Shown here piece after piece: positions 1-8,843 of a DNA stretch of 64,000 nt (the first letter of the stretch is position 1; each line of letters begins with the position of its first letter). The DNA is from Arthrobacter sp. UNC362MFTsu5.1. GTDB taxonomy: Bacteria > Actinomycetota > Actinomycetes > Actinomycetales > Micrococcaceae. The translations under genes and the position numbers were made by a program. The stretch spans positions 62,001 through 126,000 of the forward strand of contig NZ_JMLE01000001.1 in the NCBI RefSeq assembly GCF_000685965.1. The letters run 5' to 3'. Below the pieces are notes generated by a model. It saw only the letters and a program-made list of their open reading frames with translations. It was not told the DNA's origin and made no database searches.

Positions 1-37
1 GTGCTGCGGTAGCAGCAGGATACTAAGGGGTTCACAT

Positions 38-1327
38 ATGGCTCGGATTGGCGAGAGCACGGATCTGCTGAAGTGCTCTTTCTGCGGAAAGAGCCAGAAG
101 CAGGTGCGCAAGCTCATTGCCGGGCCCGGCGTCTACATCTGCGACGAGTGCATTGAACTCTGCAACGAGATCATTGAAGAAGAACTCGCCGAAGTAGCGG
201 ACCTCGGCAGCTTCGAACTGCCCAAGCCCCGCGAGATCTTTGACTTCCTCCAGGAATACGTGATCGGCCAGGAGCCCGCCAAGCGCTCGCTCGCCGTTGC
301 GGTCTACAACCACTACAAGCGGATCCAGGCCGGCCACGCGCCCAAGAGCGGCAGCCTCGCCGAAGGCGTCCATCACGACGACGTCGAGATCGCCAAGTCG
401 AACATCCTCCTGATCGGCCCCACCGGCTGCGGTAAGACCTATCTGGCCCAGACGCTGGCCCGACGCCTCAACGTTCCCTTCGCCGTCGCGGATGCCACGG
501 CACTGACCGAGGCCGGGTACGTGGGCGAGGACGTCGAGAACATCCTCCTGAAGCTGATCCAGGCTGCTGACTATGACGTCAAAAAGGCCGAGCAGGGCAT
601 CATCTACATCGACGAGATCGACAAGATCTCGCGGAAGAGCGAAAACCCTTCCATCACCCGTGATGTCTCCGGCGAAGGCGTACAGCAGGCCCTGCTGAAG
701 ATCCTCGAAGGCACAGTGGCCTCAGTTCCCCCGCAGGGCGGCCGGAAGCACCCGCACCAGGAATTCATCCAGATCGACACCACCAACGTGCTGTTCATCG
801 TTGCCGGTGCCTTCGCAGGGCTCGAGGACATTATCGGCTCCCGCTCGGGACGAAAGGGCATAGGATTCGGTGCTCCGCTGAACGAAGTCAAGAACAATTC
901 CGACTCTTACGGCGAGGTCATGCCGGAAGACCTGCTGAAGTTCGGGCTGATCCCGGAATTCATCGGCCGGCTTCCCGTCATCACCACCGTCTCCAACCTG
1001 GACCGTCCGGCCCTGATCCAGATCCTCTCCACACCGAAGAATGCCCTGGTGAAGCAGTACCAGAAGATGTTCCAGCTGGACGGTGTGGAACTGCTGTTTG
1101 ACGACGCCGCCCTGGACATGATCGCCGACCAGGCACTGGAACGGGGCACGGGTGCCCGCGGGCTCCGCGCCATCATGGAAGAAGTGCTCCTCCCCGTGAT
1201 GTTCGACCTCCCCAGCCGGGACGACATCGCCAGCGTCGTCATCACAGCCGACGTCGTGGCGAAAAAGGCGCAGCCCACCATGATCGCGCACGACGTTGTG
1301 GCTAAGCGCCGGAATAAATCCGCTTAG
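38..1327 (+). CDS. clpX: ATP-dependent Clp protease ATP-binding subunit ClpX
   Basis: ClpX is the AAA+ unfoldase that recognises tagged or damaged proteins and threads them into the ClpP peptidase in the cytoplasm. The 429-residue product has the normal family length. The N-terminal C4 zinc-binding domain shows C13, C16, C35 and C38. The Walker A motif (GPTGCGKT, about residues 126-133), the pore loop GYVG (about 163), Walker B (IYIDEID, about 190) and the sensor-2 motif GARGLRAI (about 370) follow in order. The ATG at 38 has an AAGGGG Shine-Dalgarno about nine bases upstream. A frame ends with TAG at 10-12 just upstream; clpP genes usually precede clpX in actinobacteria, but too little sequence is visible to tell. 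The call is secure. Confidence 0.98.
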   Translation: MARIGESTDLLKCSFCGKSQKQVRKLIAGPGVYICDECIELCNEIIEEELAEVADLGSFELPKPREIFDFLQEYVIGQEPAKRSLAVAVYNHYKRIQAGHAPKSGSLAEGVHHDDVEIAKSNILLIGPTGCGKTYLAQTLARRLNVPFAVADATALTEAGYVGEDVENILLKLIQAADYDVKKAEQGIIYIDEIDKISRKSENPSITRDVSGEGVQQALLKILEGTVASVPPQGGRKHPHQEFIQIDTTNVLFIVAGAFAGLEDIIGSRSGRKGIGFGAPLNEVKNNSDSYGEVMPEDLLKFGLIPEFIGRLPVITTVSNLDRPALIQILSTPKNALVKQYQKMFQLDGVELLFDDAALDMIADQALERGTGARGLRAIMEEVLLPVMFDLPSRDDIASVVITADVVAKKAQPTMIAHDVVAKRRNKSA

Positions 1328-1394
1328 TTCTTCGCTCTTGCTAGATGTGCGCCTGAGGTGCGCCACGCCCCGATGACTTTACGAGGAGATCTCC

Positions 1395-2009
1395 GTGCCT
1401 GAAACCACCGCGAGCAAAGCCGACTTCTGGTTCGACCCCCTGTGCCCCTTCGCCTGGATCACGTCCCGCTGGGTGGGCGAAGTGGAGGAAGTCCGCGACA
1501 TTGAAACCGAATGGCACGTGATGAGCCTTGCCGTCCTGAATGAGGGCCGCGAACTGGACCCCGGCTACCGCGAGGCGATGGACAAGGCATGGGGCCCGGT
1601 ACGCGTCATCATTGCCGCCCGCGAGCAGCACGGTGACCAGGTCATCAAGCCGCTCTATGACGCCATGGGCAGCCTGATCCACGACGCCGGCGAAAAGGAT
1701 TTCGCCGTCGTGATCAGCAAGGCCCTGGCGGACTGCGGGCTCCCTGCCGGGCTCGCGGCCGAAGCGACCTCGGACGCCTTCGACCCGCAGCTTCGCGCCA
1801 GCCACGAAGAGGGCATCTCCCTTGTGGGCCAGGACGTGGGAACGCCCGTGGTGGCCTTCAACGGCACGGCATTCTTCGGCCCGGTCCTGACCCGCATTCC
1901 CCGGGGCGAAGAAGCCGGCCGGCTGTGGGACGCCGCGGTGACCCTGGCTTCGTACCCGCACTTCTTCGAGATCAAGCGCAGCCGCACTGAACGGCCTGAA
2001 TTCAACTGA
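1395..2009 (+). CDS. DsbA/thioredoxin-fold protein, mycothiol-dependent nitroreductase (Rv2466c) family
   Basis: This 204-residue protein resembles the actinobacterial Rv2466c group of DsbA-like thioredoxin-fold enzymes, which in mycobacteria reduce nitro compounds with mycothiol. The N-terminal WFDPLCPFAW motif is characteristic and places the nucleophilic cysteine at residue 17. The family's CPWC active site is replaced by CPFA, so the second cysteine is missing and a one-cysteine mechanism would be needed. There is no signal peptide, so it is cytoplasmic. The GTG start at 1395 has an AGGAG-type ribosome site a few bases upstream. It lies 67 bases after clpX on the same strand and converges with valS. 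The family call is good; the substrate is inferred only. Confidence 0.82.
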   Translation: MPETTASKADFWFDPLCPFAWITSRWVGEVEEVRDIETEWHVMSLAVLNEGRELDPGYREAMDKAWGPVRVIIAAREQHGDQVIKPLYDAMGSLIHDAGEKDFAVVISKALADCGLPAGLAAEATSDAFDPQLRASHEEGISLVGQDVGTPVVAFNGTAFFGPVLTRIPRGEEAGRLWDAAVTLASYPHFFEIKRSRTERPEFN

Positions 2010-2276
2010 CAAGCTCCGCCTAACGCCCCTCAGGGGGAACCGGAATTACTAGGATGTAGTTCTTTCGGGACCCTTGCGGATCGGCCCGGGTGGGACAACA
2101 ATAGTGCTTACCCACTTCGAAAGAAGAGGGACACGGAAACCAAAGATTCAGTGACACGCATCTGACGCAGCCTTCGGCAAAGTCAGAAGCTGGCTACCAG
2201 TGACGAGGTAGGAAGACCTGAAATTCCGAGGATTCCGCCAGATTGTCATAGACGTCACGAGACAATCGAAAAAGTC

Positions 2277-2312
2277 GAAGCCCCACCAACGGCAAAACGC
2301 TGATGGGGCTTC
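2277..2312 (-). terminator. Intrinsic terminator hairpin, copy 1 (distal to valS)
   Basis: The arms at 2277-2291 and 2298-2312 form a roughly 15-base-pair stem with one or two mismatches around a six-base loop (GCAAAA). Read on the minus strand the stem is followed by GACTTTTTCG, a proper U-tract. It would therefore stop valS transcription, and may also stop plus-strand transcripts. It is almost a copy of the hairpin at 2348-2382. Confidence 0.8.
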
Positions 2313-2347
2313 CCCTTTGCCCAAAAACAGGGTGACACCCGAAGACG

Positions 2348-2382
2348 GAAGCCCCACCAGCGACGAACGCTGATGGGGCTTC
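2348..2382. terminator. Terminator-like hairpin, copy 2 (proximal to valS)
   Basis: The arms at 2348-2362 and 2368-2382 pair over 15 positions with one mismatch around the loop ACGAA. The right arm is identical to that of the hairpin 70 bases away. It lies 28 bases after the valS stop codon. There is no strong U-tract on either side, so it may act as a first pause or 3'-end stabiliser ahead of the stronger copy. Confidence 0.65.
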
Positions 2383-2409
2383 ACATATGTCCGGTAGCCG
2401 GCGAGCGGG

Positions 2410-5031
2410 CTAGGCGCCCGGTGCTTCTTCCGGCTGGGCCAGCACAACATCGCTGACCGTCAATTCGCCGTCGCCTGCCACGAGGGTGAGCTCGCGGGCA
2501 TTCGAGGCGGCCTTCAGGTCGGCCAGGCCGGCCTTCAGCTGCGTGGTGATCGACTCCGTGGCGGTGATCGTGGCGGACAGCACCTCGGTGCGCTGCTTGA
2601 CCTTGGCCTCGGACTTGGCCTTGCGGATACCGCTTAGCGCAACCCCGACCGTCGCGAGCATGGTGGTGTCGCCGTCGGAGACCTCTGACGCCGCGGGCCA
2701 CTCGGCACGGTGCACTGATCCCGTGCGCCACCAGCCCCAGACCTCTTCGGTGGCGAAGGGCAGGAACGGCGCGAACAGCCTCAGCAACGTATCCAGGGTG
2801 GTGGCCAGCGCCGCCAGCACTGATGCCTGCTCTGCTTCGCCGGCCGCCCCGTAGGCCCGGTCCTTGATGAGTTCCACGTAGTCGTCCGTGAACTGCCAGA
2901 AGAAGCTCTCGCTGATCTGCAACGCCCGGGCGTAGTCATAGTTCTCGAACGCCTTGGTGGCCTGTGCCACCACGTCGGACAGCTGTGCCAGGACGGCGCG
3001 GTCCAACGGGTTGGTCAGTACGGACAGGTCCGTGGACACCACAGAGTTTTCCGTGGCGCCCAGGTTCAGGACGAACTTGGAGGCGTTGAGGAGCTTGATG
3101 GCCAGGCGGCGGCCGATCTTCATCTGCGCGATCTCGTAGGCCGTGTCCGCGCCGAGCTTTGCCGAGGCGGCCCAGTACCGGACCGCGTCCGAACCGTACT
3201 CCTCGAGGACATCGGTAGGCACGATCACGTTGCCCTTGGACTTGGACATCTTCTTGCGGTCCGGGTCGAGGATCCAGCCCGAAATGGCGGCGTGCTTCCA
3301 CGGCGCGGTGTCCTGCAGCGCATCGGCACGCACGGCCGTGGAGAACAGCCAGGTCCGGATGATGTCGTGGGCCTGAGGGCGCACGTCGAACGGGTAGACC
3401 TTGGCAAAGAGTGCCTCGTCGGTGCTCCAGCCGCCCACGATCTGCGGTGTCAGCGAGGACGTGGCCCAGGTGTCGAGGACATCGGCGTCACCAGTGAAGC
3501 CGCCCGGCTGGTCGCGCTGGGCTTCCTCGTAGCCGGGCGCCGCGTCGGCAGCCGGATCGACGGGGAGTTGCTGGTCCGTCGGGACGATCGGTGCGTCGTA
3601 TTCCGGGTTCCCGTCGGCATCCAGCGGGTACCAGACCGGTACCGGCACACCGAAGAAGCGCTGGCGGGAGACCAGCCAGTCGCCGTTCAGTCCTGAGATC
3701 CAGTTCTCGTAGCGGGAGCGCATGAATGCCGGGTGGAACTCGATCTCGTTGCCGCGGCCGATCAGACGTTCGCGGCGGTCCTCGTCGCGTCCGCCGTTGC
3801 GGATGTACCACTGGCGCGAGGTCACCACTTCGAGGGGCTTGTCGCCCTTCTCGAAGAAATTGACCGGGTGCATGATCTTCTTGGGCTCGCCGTCGAGGAG
3901 TTCGGCAGCGGCGAGCTGCTCGACCACTGCTTCCTTGGCGCTGAAGACCGTCTTGCCGGCGATCGATTCGAAGGCCGCCCGGCCCTGCTCGGTGGTGATC
4001 CAGTCCGGCGTCTCACCGATGATGCGGCCGTCACGGCCCACGATGGCGCGGGTGGGCAGCTGGAGCTCGCGCCACCAGGTCACGTCGGTGAGGTCTCCGA
4101 AGGTGCAGACCATGGCGATGCCGGAGCCCTTGTCCGCCTTGGCCAGGTGGTGGGCCTTCACCTCAACCTCGATGCCGAACAGGGGAGAGGTGACCTTCTT
4201 GCCGAACAGCGGCTGGTACCGCTCGTCGTCGGGGTTTGCCACGAGGGCGGCACAGGCGGCCAGCAGTTCCGGGCGGGTGGTCTCGATGTAGAGCTTCTCG
4301 CCGTCCTCGGTGAAGAACGGGTAGCGGTAGTAGGCGCCTGCGACCTCGCGGTCCTCGAGTTCAGCCTGGGCCACCGCGGTGCGGAAGGTGACGTCCCACA
4401 GCGTGGGGGCCTCAGCCATGTAGGCGTCGCCGGCGGCGAGGTTCGCCAGGAAGGCGCGCTGGGAGATGGCCCGGGACTTGTCATCGATGGTCCGGTAGGT
4501 CAGGTCCCAGTCGACGGACAGGCCAAGGGTCTGGAAGAGGTTCTCGAAGACCTTCTCGTCCTCGACGGCGAGTTCCTCGCACAGTTCGATGAAGTTGCGG
4601 CGCGAGATGACGTCAAAATCGCGCTGGTTCTTGGCCGGTTCAGCCGGCGGACGGTAGGCGGCGTTGTAATGGACGGCCGGATCGCAGCGCACACCGTAGT
4701 AATTCTGGACGCGGCGCTCGGTGGGCAGGCCATTGTCGTCCCAGCCCATGGGGTAGAAGACGTTCTTTCCGGTCATGCGCTGGTAGCGCGCCAGGACGTC
4801 GGTCTGGGTGTAGGAGAACATGTGGCCCACATGCAGGGATCCCGACGCCGTGGGCGGGGGAGTGTCGATCGAGTAGACCTGCTCCCTGGTGGTCTCCCGA
4901 TTAAACTTGTAGGTTCCTTCGTCAAGCCAGCGCTGCGTCAGGGCAGCTTCCAACCCCTCAAGGGCGGGCTTGTCCGGAACGTTGATAGGGGCGGTAGTGG
5001 GCGTGTCTGTACCCTGAGTGTCTTCAGCCAT
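2410..5031 (-). CDS. valS: Valyl-tRNA synthetase
   Basis: Class I aminoacyl-tRNA synthetase that charges tRNA-Val with valine in the cytoplasm and edits mischarged threonine. The 873-residue product carries the HIGH-type signature HVGH at about residue 66 and KMSKS at about 594-598, with a CP1 editing insertion between them (about 200-370). The anticodon-binding domain follows, and the tail is a short helical, Lys/Ala-rich region of the kind that contacts tRNA. The ATG at 5031 has no strong Shine-Dalgarno; an AAGAGAA stretch lies about 20 bases upstream. It is divergent from the DUF488 gene with 62 bases between them. The paired hairpins 28-130 bases beyond the stop end the transcript. No T-box leader is visible upstream. 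Confidence 0.97.
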   Translation of the reverse strand: MAEDTQGTDTPTTAPINVPDKPALEGLEAALTQRWLDEGTYKFNRETTREQVYSIDTPPPTASGSLHVGHMFSYTQTDVLARYQRMTGKNVFYPMGWDDNGLPTERRVQNYYGVRCDPAVHYNAAYRPPAEPAKNQRDFDVISRRNFIELCEELAVEDEKVFENLFQTLGLSVDWDLTYRTIDDKSRAISQRAFLANLAAGDAYMAEAPTLWDVTFRTAVAQAELEDREVAGAYYRYPFFTEDGEKLYIETTRPELLAACAALVANPDDERYQPLFGKKVTSPLFGIEVEVKAHHLAKADKGSGIAMVCTFGDLTDVTWWRELQLPTRAIVGRDGRIIGETPDWITTEQGRAAFESIAGKTVFSAKEAVVEQLAAAELLDGEPKKIMHPVNFFEKGDKPLEVVTSRQWYIRNGGRDEDRRERLIGRGNEIEFHPAFMRSRYENWISGLNGDWLVSRQRFFGVPVPVWYPLDADGNPEYDAPIVPTDQQLPVDPAADAAPGYEEAQRDQPGGFTGDADVLDTWATSSLTPQIVGGWSTDEALFAKVYPFDVRPQAHDIIRTWLFSTAVRADALQDTAPWKHAAISGWILDPDRKKMSKSKGNVIVPTDVLEEYGSDAVRYWAASAKLGADTAYEIAQMKIGRRLAIKLLNASKFVLNLGATENSVVSTDLSVLTNPLDRAVLAQLSDVVAQATKAFENYDYARALQISESFFWQFTDDYVELIKDRAYGAAGEAEQASVLAALATTLDTLLRLFAPFLPFATEEVWGWWRTGSVHRAEWPAASEVSDGDTTMLATVGVALSGIRKAKSEAKVKQRTEVLSATITATESITTQLKAGLADLKAASNARELTLVAGDGELTVSDVVLAQPEEAPGA

Positions 5032-5093
5032 GGAGCAATTGTTTCATGTTCTCTTCCCTCGCTGGCGCCGGGCCCCTGCAGTAGCATCCCGGT

Positions 5094-5453
5094 ATGGACA
5101 GTGATGACCGCAAACTCGTGACCAAACGCATCTACGATGACCCCTCCGACGACGACGGTTTCCGCGTCCTGGTGGACCGGCTCTGGCCGCGCGGCATCAG
5201 CAAGGAACGGGCCAGGCTGGACCTCTGGCTGAAGGAGGTGGCGCCCTCAACAGCGCTGCGGACCGAGTTCGGCCACATGCAGGAACGTTTCGCGGATTTC
5301 CGTGAACAGTACGAGGCGGAACTCGAAAACAACCCGGCCGTGGCCACGCTGCAGGAGCTGGCGGTGAAGCACGGGCGGATCACCCTCCTGTACGGTGCCA
5401 GGGATCCTGAGACCAACCATGCCCGTGTGCTTCTGGACTTCCTCCAACGTTAG
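5094..5453 (+). CDS. DUF488 family protein (YeaO-like)
   Basis: This 119-residue cytoplasmic protein matches the DUF488 family. The signature VDRLWPRG is at residues 27-34, followed by a conserved charged block (LDLWLKEVAPS) and a C-terminal strand-forming segment with YGARDPETNHA. The biochemical function of the family is unsettled. Length is normal for single-domain members. It is divergent from valS and lies nine bases before the SDR gene, so the two are probably cotranscribed. The ATG at 5094 has only a weak ribosome site. The family call is confident; nothing in the sequence reveals a substrate. Confidence 0.85.
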   Translation: MDSDDRKLVTKRIYDDPSDDDGFRVLVDRLWPRGISKERARLDLWLKEVAPSTALRTEFGHMQERFADFREQYEAELENNPAVATLQELAVKHGRITLLYGARDPETNHARVLLDFLQR

Positions 5454-5462
5454 GGTGGTGCC

Positions 5463-6224
5463 ATGACTGAGGAAAAGCGCACAAAGGCAGCAGTAGTTAC
5501 GGGAGCAAGCACGGGAATCGGCGAGGCGACGGTCCGCGCGTTGCGGGCCGAGGGTTGGACGGTCTTCGCCGTTGCCCGCCGGGCGGACCGGCTCGCGGCG
5601 CTGGCCGAGGCCACAGGAGCCACGGCTGTGCCGGCGGATATCGCCGACGACGATGACGTGGAAAGGCTCCTGGCCGAGGTGACGAAGGACGGCGGCATCG
5701 ACACCCTGATCAACATTGCCGGGGGTGCACGGGGCGCGGACCGGATTGCCGATGCCAAAACCGAGGACTGGGAGTGGATGTTCGACGTGAACGTCCTGGG
5801 CACCATGAAACTGACCCGCGCCTTCCTTCCCATGCTGCGGGCCAACGGCGAGGGCACAGTCCTCAACCTGACCTCGACGGCGGGACTTTCCGCCTATGAG
5901 GGCGGTGCCGGCTACAACGCGGCCAAGTTCGCCCAGCACGCCATGACCGGAGCGCTCCGGCTGGAAGAGGTGGAGAACAATGTCCGTGTCATCGAAGTTG
6001 CACCGGGCCTGGTGCACACCGAGGAGTTCGCCCTCAACAGGCTGGGCGACCGGGAGGCCGCCGGAAAGGTCTACCAGGGCGTGGAGAAGCCGCTCACTGC
6101 CGACGACGTAGCCGATGTGGTCCGCTACGCCGTCACTGCGCCGCACCACGTCAACCTGGACCAGATCGTGATCCGGCCCGTTGCGCAGGCGGCCACCCAC
6201 AAGCTCATCCGTAAGCAGGCCTAA
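5463..6224 (+). CDS. Short-chain dehydrogenase/reductase (SDR) family oxidoreductase
   Basis: A classical SDR of 253 residues. It shows the cofactor motif TGASTGIG at 13-20, an NIAGG segment at about 84 in the NNAG position, and the catalytic Y151-x-x-x-K155 pair. A serine in NLTSTAG lies about a dozen residues before the tyrosine. The aspartate expected after the second strand for NAD is replaced by the ARRADRL stretch, whose arginines suggest NADP(H). The ATG at 5463 is preceded by AGGGTGG. The product is soluble. Homologues of this type act on serine, 3-hydroxy acids or ketones, but the substrate cannot be read from the sequence. It follows the DUF488 gene closely. Confidence 0.88.
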   Translation: MTEEKRTKAAVVTGASTGIGEATVRALRAEGWTVFAVARRADRLAALAEATGATAVPADIADDDDVERLLAEVTKDGGIDTLINIAGGARGADRIADAKTEDWEWMFDVNVLGTMKLTRAFLPMLRANGEGTVLNLTSTAGLSAYEGGAGYNAAKFAQHAMTGALRLEEVENNVRVIEVAPGLVHTEEFALNRLGDREAAGKVYQGVEKPLTADDVADVVRYAVTAPHHVNLDQIVIRPVAQAATHKLIRKQA

Positions 6225-6384
6225 GCCGGGGGAGGAGGGCCGGGGAGCCTGGTACGCAGGGGCTTCCCGCCACCGGAGGTTCATCCCGGGTTGGTCCGGG
6301 CGTTCCGGACCTGTGACCAGCTGTTGATGATCGACGGCGACTGTGGCACTTCACCTGAACACCCACCAGAGTGGAGACCACACC

Positions 6385-7458
6385 ATGCAACACCCGAAGA
6401 CGCTTGGCGCCGCCATACTCAGCGCAGCCCTGCTCATCGCCCTCCCGTCCCCGGCCTTGGCCGCAGACACCAACCCGCAAGGGGGCGACAACCACTTCGA
6501 CCTCGAGGCCCATCGGGGCGGCATTGGACTCACGGTCGAGTCCACCCTTGCCTCCTTCGCCAAGGGCATCGAGACAGGCGTCACGACGCTCGAGCTTGAC
6601 CTTCAGATCACCAAGGACGGCCGCGAAGTCATTACGCACGACCGCAAGATCAGTCCCGCCAAATGCCGGGACACAGCGCCTGTAGAGGCGGGTGATCCGC
6701 AATTCCCGTATGTGGGCAAATACGTCAAGGATCTGACGTTTGCGCAGGTCCGGAGCCTGGACTGCGGCAGCCTCACCCTTTCCCAGTTCCCGGGGCAGGC
6801 CGCGTCTCCGGGCGCGCAGATGCCTACGCTTTCGGAGGTGTTCGCCCTGGCGGAGTCCTACCGTGCCAGCCAGGTGAAGTTCAACATCGAGACCAAGGTC
6901 GAAGCCGGCGCTCCGGAGCAAACGGCACCGCGGGAACAGTTCGTGGATGTAGCGCTGCGGGAAATCAAGGCAGCCAACATGCAGCACCGTGTCTCCATTC
7001 AGAGCTTCGACTGGGGTTCGCTGCGCCTGGTACAGCAGCGCGATCCGCAGATCCGCACTGTTGCGCTGACGAACAAGGACTTCCTCCAGGCCGGGCAACC
7101 GGGCAGCTCGCCTTGGCTCGGAGGCATTGACTCGGACGACTTCGGCGGAGACCTCGTCAACGCGGCCTCCTTTCTAGGCTTCGACGCCATCTCGCCGGTG
7201 CACGGCTCGCCGCAAAACGGCTCGGTGACGGATCCCGGCTATGTCCCCTACGTCACTGCCGACATGGTGCAGCGCGCCCATGATGCGGGCATGCAGGTCA
7301 TCCCGTGGACCGTGGACGACAAACCCACCATGCGCTCGCTGATCGCCGCCGGTGTGGACGGCATCATCACCGACTACCCGGACCGGCTCCGGGACGTTAT
7401 GGCAGAGGCCGGCATGAAGCTGCCGCAGAGCTTCGACCAGCCGAAAACCTCGCGCTAA
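6385..7458 (+). CDS. Secreted glycerophosphodiester phosphodiesterase
   Basis: A GDPD-family TIM barrel that cleaves glycerophosphodiesters to glycerol 3-phosphate and an alcohol. Starting at the ATG at 6385 (GTGGAG ribosome site about eight bases upstream) the product is 357 residues. It begins with a clear signal peptide that would be cleaved near ALA-AD, so it is exported. Catalytic motifs are visible: H43 in EAHRGG, the metal ligands E70 and D72 in ELDLQ, and H85-D86. The barrel closes with a C-terminal DGIITDYPDRL motif typical of the family. An upstream in-frame GTG at 6343 would add 14 residues and bury the signal peptide, so it was not used. The stop overlaps the convergent EEP gene by four bases. 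Confidence 0.92.
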   Translation: MQHPKTLGAAILSAALLIALPSPALAADTNPQGGDNHFDLEAHRGGIGLTVESTLASFAKGIETGVTTLELDLQITKDGREVITHDRKISPAKCRDTAPVEAGDPQFPYVGKYVKDLTFAQVRSLDCGSLTLSQFPGQAASPGAQMPTLSEVFALAESYRASQVKFNIETKVEAGAPEQTAPREQFVDVALREIKAANMQHRVSIQSFDWGSLRLVQQRDPQIRTVALTNKDFLQAGQPGSSPWLGGIDSDDFGGDLVNAASFLGFDAISPVHGSPQNGSVTDPGYVPYVTADMVQRAHDAGMQVIPWTVDDKPTMRSLIAAGVDGIITDYPDRLRDVMAEAGMKLPQSFDQPKTSR

Positions 7459-8483
7459 CCTGCCGACGGGACGGCCAGCGTCGCCACGACGGCGGCGTGG
7501 TCGGTTCCGGGTATGCGGTGGACCGAGTAGCCGGCACTGGTGATGCCCGGGCTGGTGACGAGGTGGTCGATGGCGATACCGGGCAGCCGGTGCCCCTCCA
7601 TCGGCCACGTGGGGACGAGCCGCATTCCGGCGGCCGTCCCCGCATCCACCATTTTCCGGCCGTCCGGGCCGTCGTCCAGCAGCGCACGGAACTCCGCGTG
7701 GTCATAGGTGGCGTTGAAGTCGCCGATCAGGAGCCGGTTGCCGGGCCGTGCCGCCAGGCGGGCAAGGGCCGCAAGGTCGCTGCGCCACTGCTCAACGCGC
7801 ACGTCCACCGGCGGAAGCGCATGGACGTTGGCCACCTCGAGGACCGCCGGCGTTCCCGCACCGTCCAGCGTCAGCCGGACAATCGGCATCTGGAACGGGG
7901 TATCGGGCAGGGTGCCAACCGCCTCCAGGCGGTGCGCGGAATAGATGGCACTGCCGGCGCCGTCGTCCGTGGGATCGCTGAGCCGGTTCGGCAGCAACTC
8001 CGGCAGCCCGGCAGCGGCCAGCCGGTCTTCGAGTACCTGCGAATGCTCCTGGACCGTCAGCAGCCCGACGCCCTTCTCCCGAACCAGGCGGACGATTTCC
8101 GCCGCGTCCGCCTGGCCGAATTCCGAATTGATGTTCATTGCCGTCAGGGGCACTGTTACTGCGCCGGCCTCCGGGGCGCCCCGCCCGTAATCCAGCGGGA
8201 ACAGCCAGAAGAGCTGGGCCGCCGCCGCGACCGCCGTCAGCCAGACCAGCCACCTGCGCCGGCCCACAACGGCCAGGAGAATTGCGGCTCCGGCTGGGAT
8301 CAGCAGCCACGGCGTGAAGGACAGGAGCTGCACCACGACGGTCGGCCACTGTGCCGGGATGGCGCGGAACACCGACAGCCCGGCCACCGGCACGGTGGCC
8401 AGCACACAGAGCACCGGCCAGGCGGCGGACCGGCGGCGCGCCGGCAGTCCGGCGGCCGGGGAGGCTGTGGAGCGGAGGGTCAT
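7455..8483 (-). CDS. Membrane-anchored endonuclease/exonuclease/phosphatase (EEP) family protein
   Basis: A 342-residue protein with three hydrophobic segments in the first 90 residues and a C-terminal EEP-superfamily domain probably facing outside. Catalytic signatures are present: NINSEFG near the start of the domain, VQEHS (metal-binding Glu), LIGDFNATYDH (Asp/Asn pair), AIDHLV, and the terminal GTDHAAVVA His motif. Members include extracellular nucleases and phosphodiesterases; the actual substrate is unknown. Its stop overlaps the end of the convergent glycerophosphodiesterase gene by four bases. The start at 8483 reads away from the ileS T-box leader, and the two share a roughly 90-base divergent region. 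The family call is firm. Confidence 0.87.
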   Translation of the reverse strand: MTLRSTASPAAGLPARRRSAAWPVLCVLATVPVAGLSVFRAIPAQWPTVVVQLLSFTPWLLIPAGAAILLAVVGRRRWLVWLTAVAAAAQLFWLFPLDYGRGAPEAGAVTVPLTAMNINSEFGQADAAEIVRLVREKGVGLLTVQEHSQVLEDRLAAAGLPELLPNRLSDPTDDGAGSAIYSAHRLEAVGTLPDTPFQMPIVRLTLDGAGTPAVLEVANVHALPPVDVRVEQWRSDLAALARLAARPGNRLLIGDFNATYDHAEFRALLDDGPDGRKMVDAGTAAGMRLVPTWPMEGHRLPGIAIDHLVTSPGITSAGYSVHRIPGTDHAAVVATLAVPSAG

Positions 8484-8576
8484 GGCTCCGAGTCTATGCA
8501 GTCGAACTGTCCGCGTGTGCCCGGGATTACCCTTCCGGCTACCACAACCCAGGGCAACTCTGGGTAGAATCGGGTA

Positions 8577-8842
8577 ACAGCGTTGACCCGGCCATCACCG
8601 GTGAGCTTCCGGAAGAACCCCCGGACCCCCTGCCGTGCAGGAACCCGGGGCAGTAGAACCGGACGGGTAAGCCCGTCACAGCAGCAATGAGCGGCCGACG
8701 CCGGTGCTCTGCCCTTATCGCAGGGGCCCGGTGACGGTAAGTGAGGTGGTACCGCGGTACCGGTGCAGTTGGAAAACAGCGCACGGGCCGTCCTCGCATC
8801 CTGAATGATCCACTTGTTCACTAGCTCAACCCAGGATGTCGA
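8577..8842 (+). promoter_or_regulatory. T-box leader (isoleucine) controlling ileS translation
   Basis: This leader has the conserved T-box bulge TGGTACC at 8747-8753, flanked by GAGG (8743-8746) and GCGG (8754-8757). These pair with CCTC (8792-8795) and CCGT (8788-8791) to form the antisequestrator. A short Stem I lies around 8582-8612 with a probable isoleucine specifier ATC at 8594-8596, as in the actinobacterial ultrashort Stem I class. Instead of a terminator, TCGCATCCTG (8794-8803) can pair with CAGGATG plus CGA (8832-8842, one bulged T). That helix buries the AGGA ribosome site of ileS. Overlap at 8794-8795 makes the two folds compete. A TAGAAT -10-like hexamer is at 8565-8570. Uncharged tRNA-Ile should expose the ribosome site. 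Confidence 0.92.
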
Positions 8843-8843
8843 G

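Larger units (their letters stand above)
2010..2409. other. Convergent intergenic region between the reductase gene and valS
   Basis: This 400-base gap has no convincing gene. Its only clear structure is the pair of near-identical hairpins in its right half, described separately. Short open frames on the minus strand here have no ribosome site, no recognisable product, and run through the hairpins. Confidence 0.6.

Noticed and set aside
2148..2450. Minus-strand open frame in the clpX/valS convergent gap
   Set aside because: It runs through both hairpins and the end of valS, has no ribosome site, and has no recognisable domain.
3733..5121. Long open frame on the plus strand antisense to valS
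   Set aside because: It lies within valS, whose motifs (HVGH, KMSKS) are clear. The antisense frame has no ribosome site or family character and is explained by high GC content.
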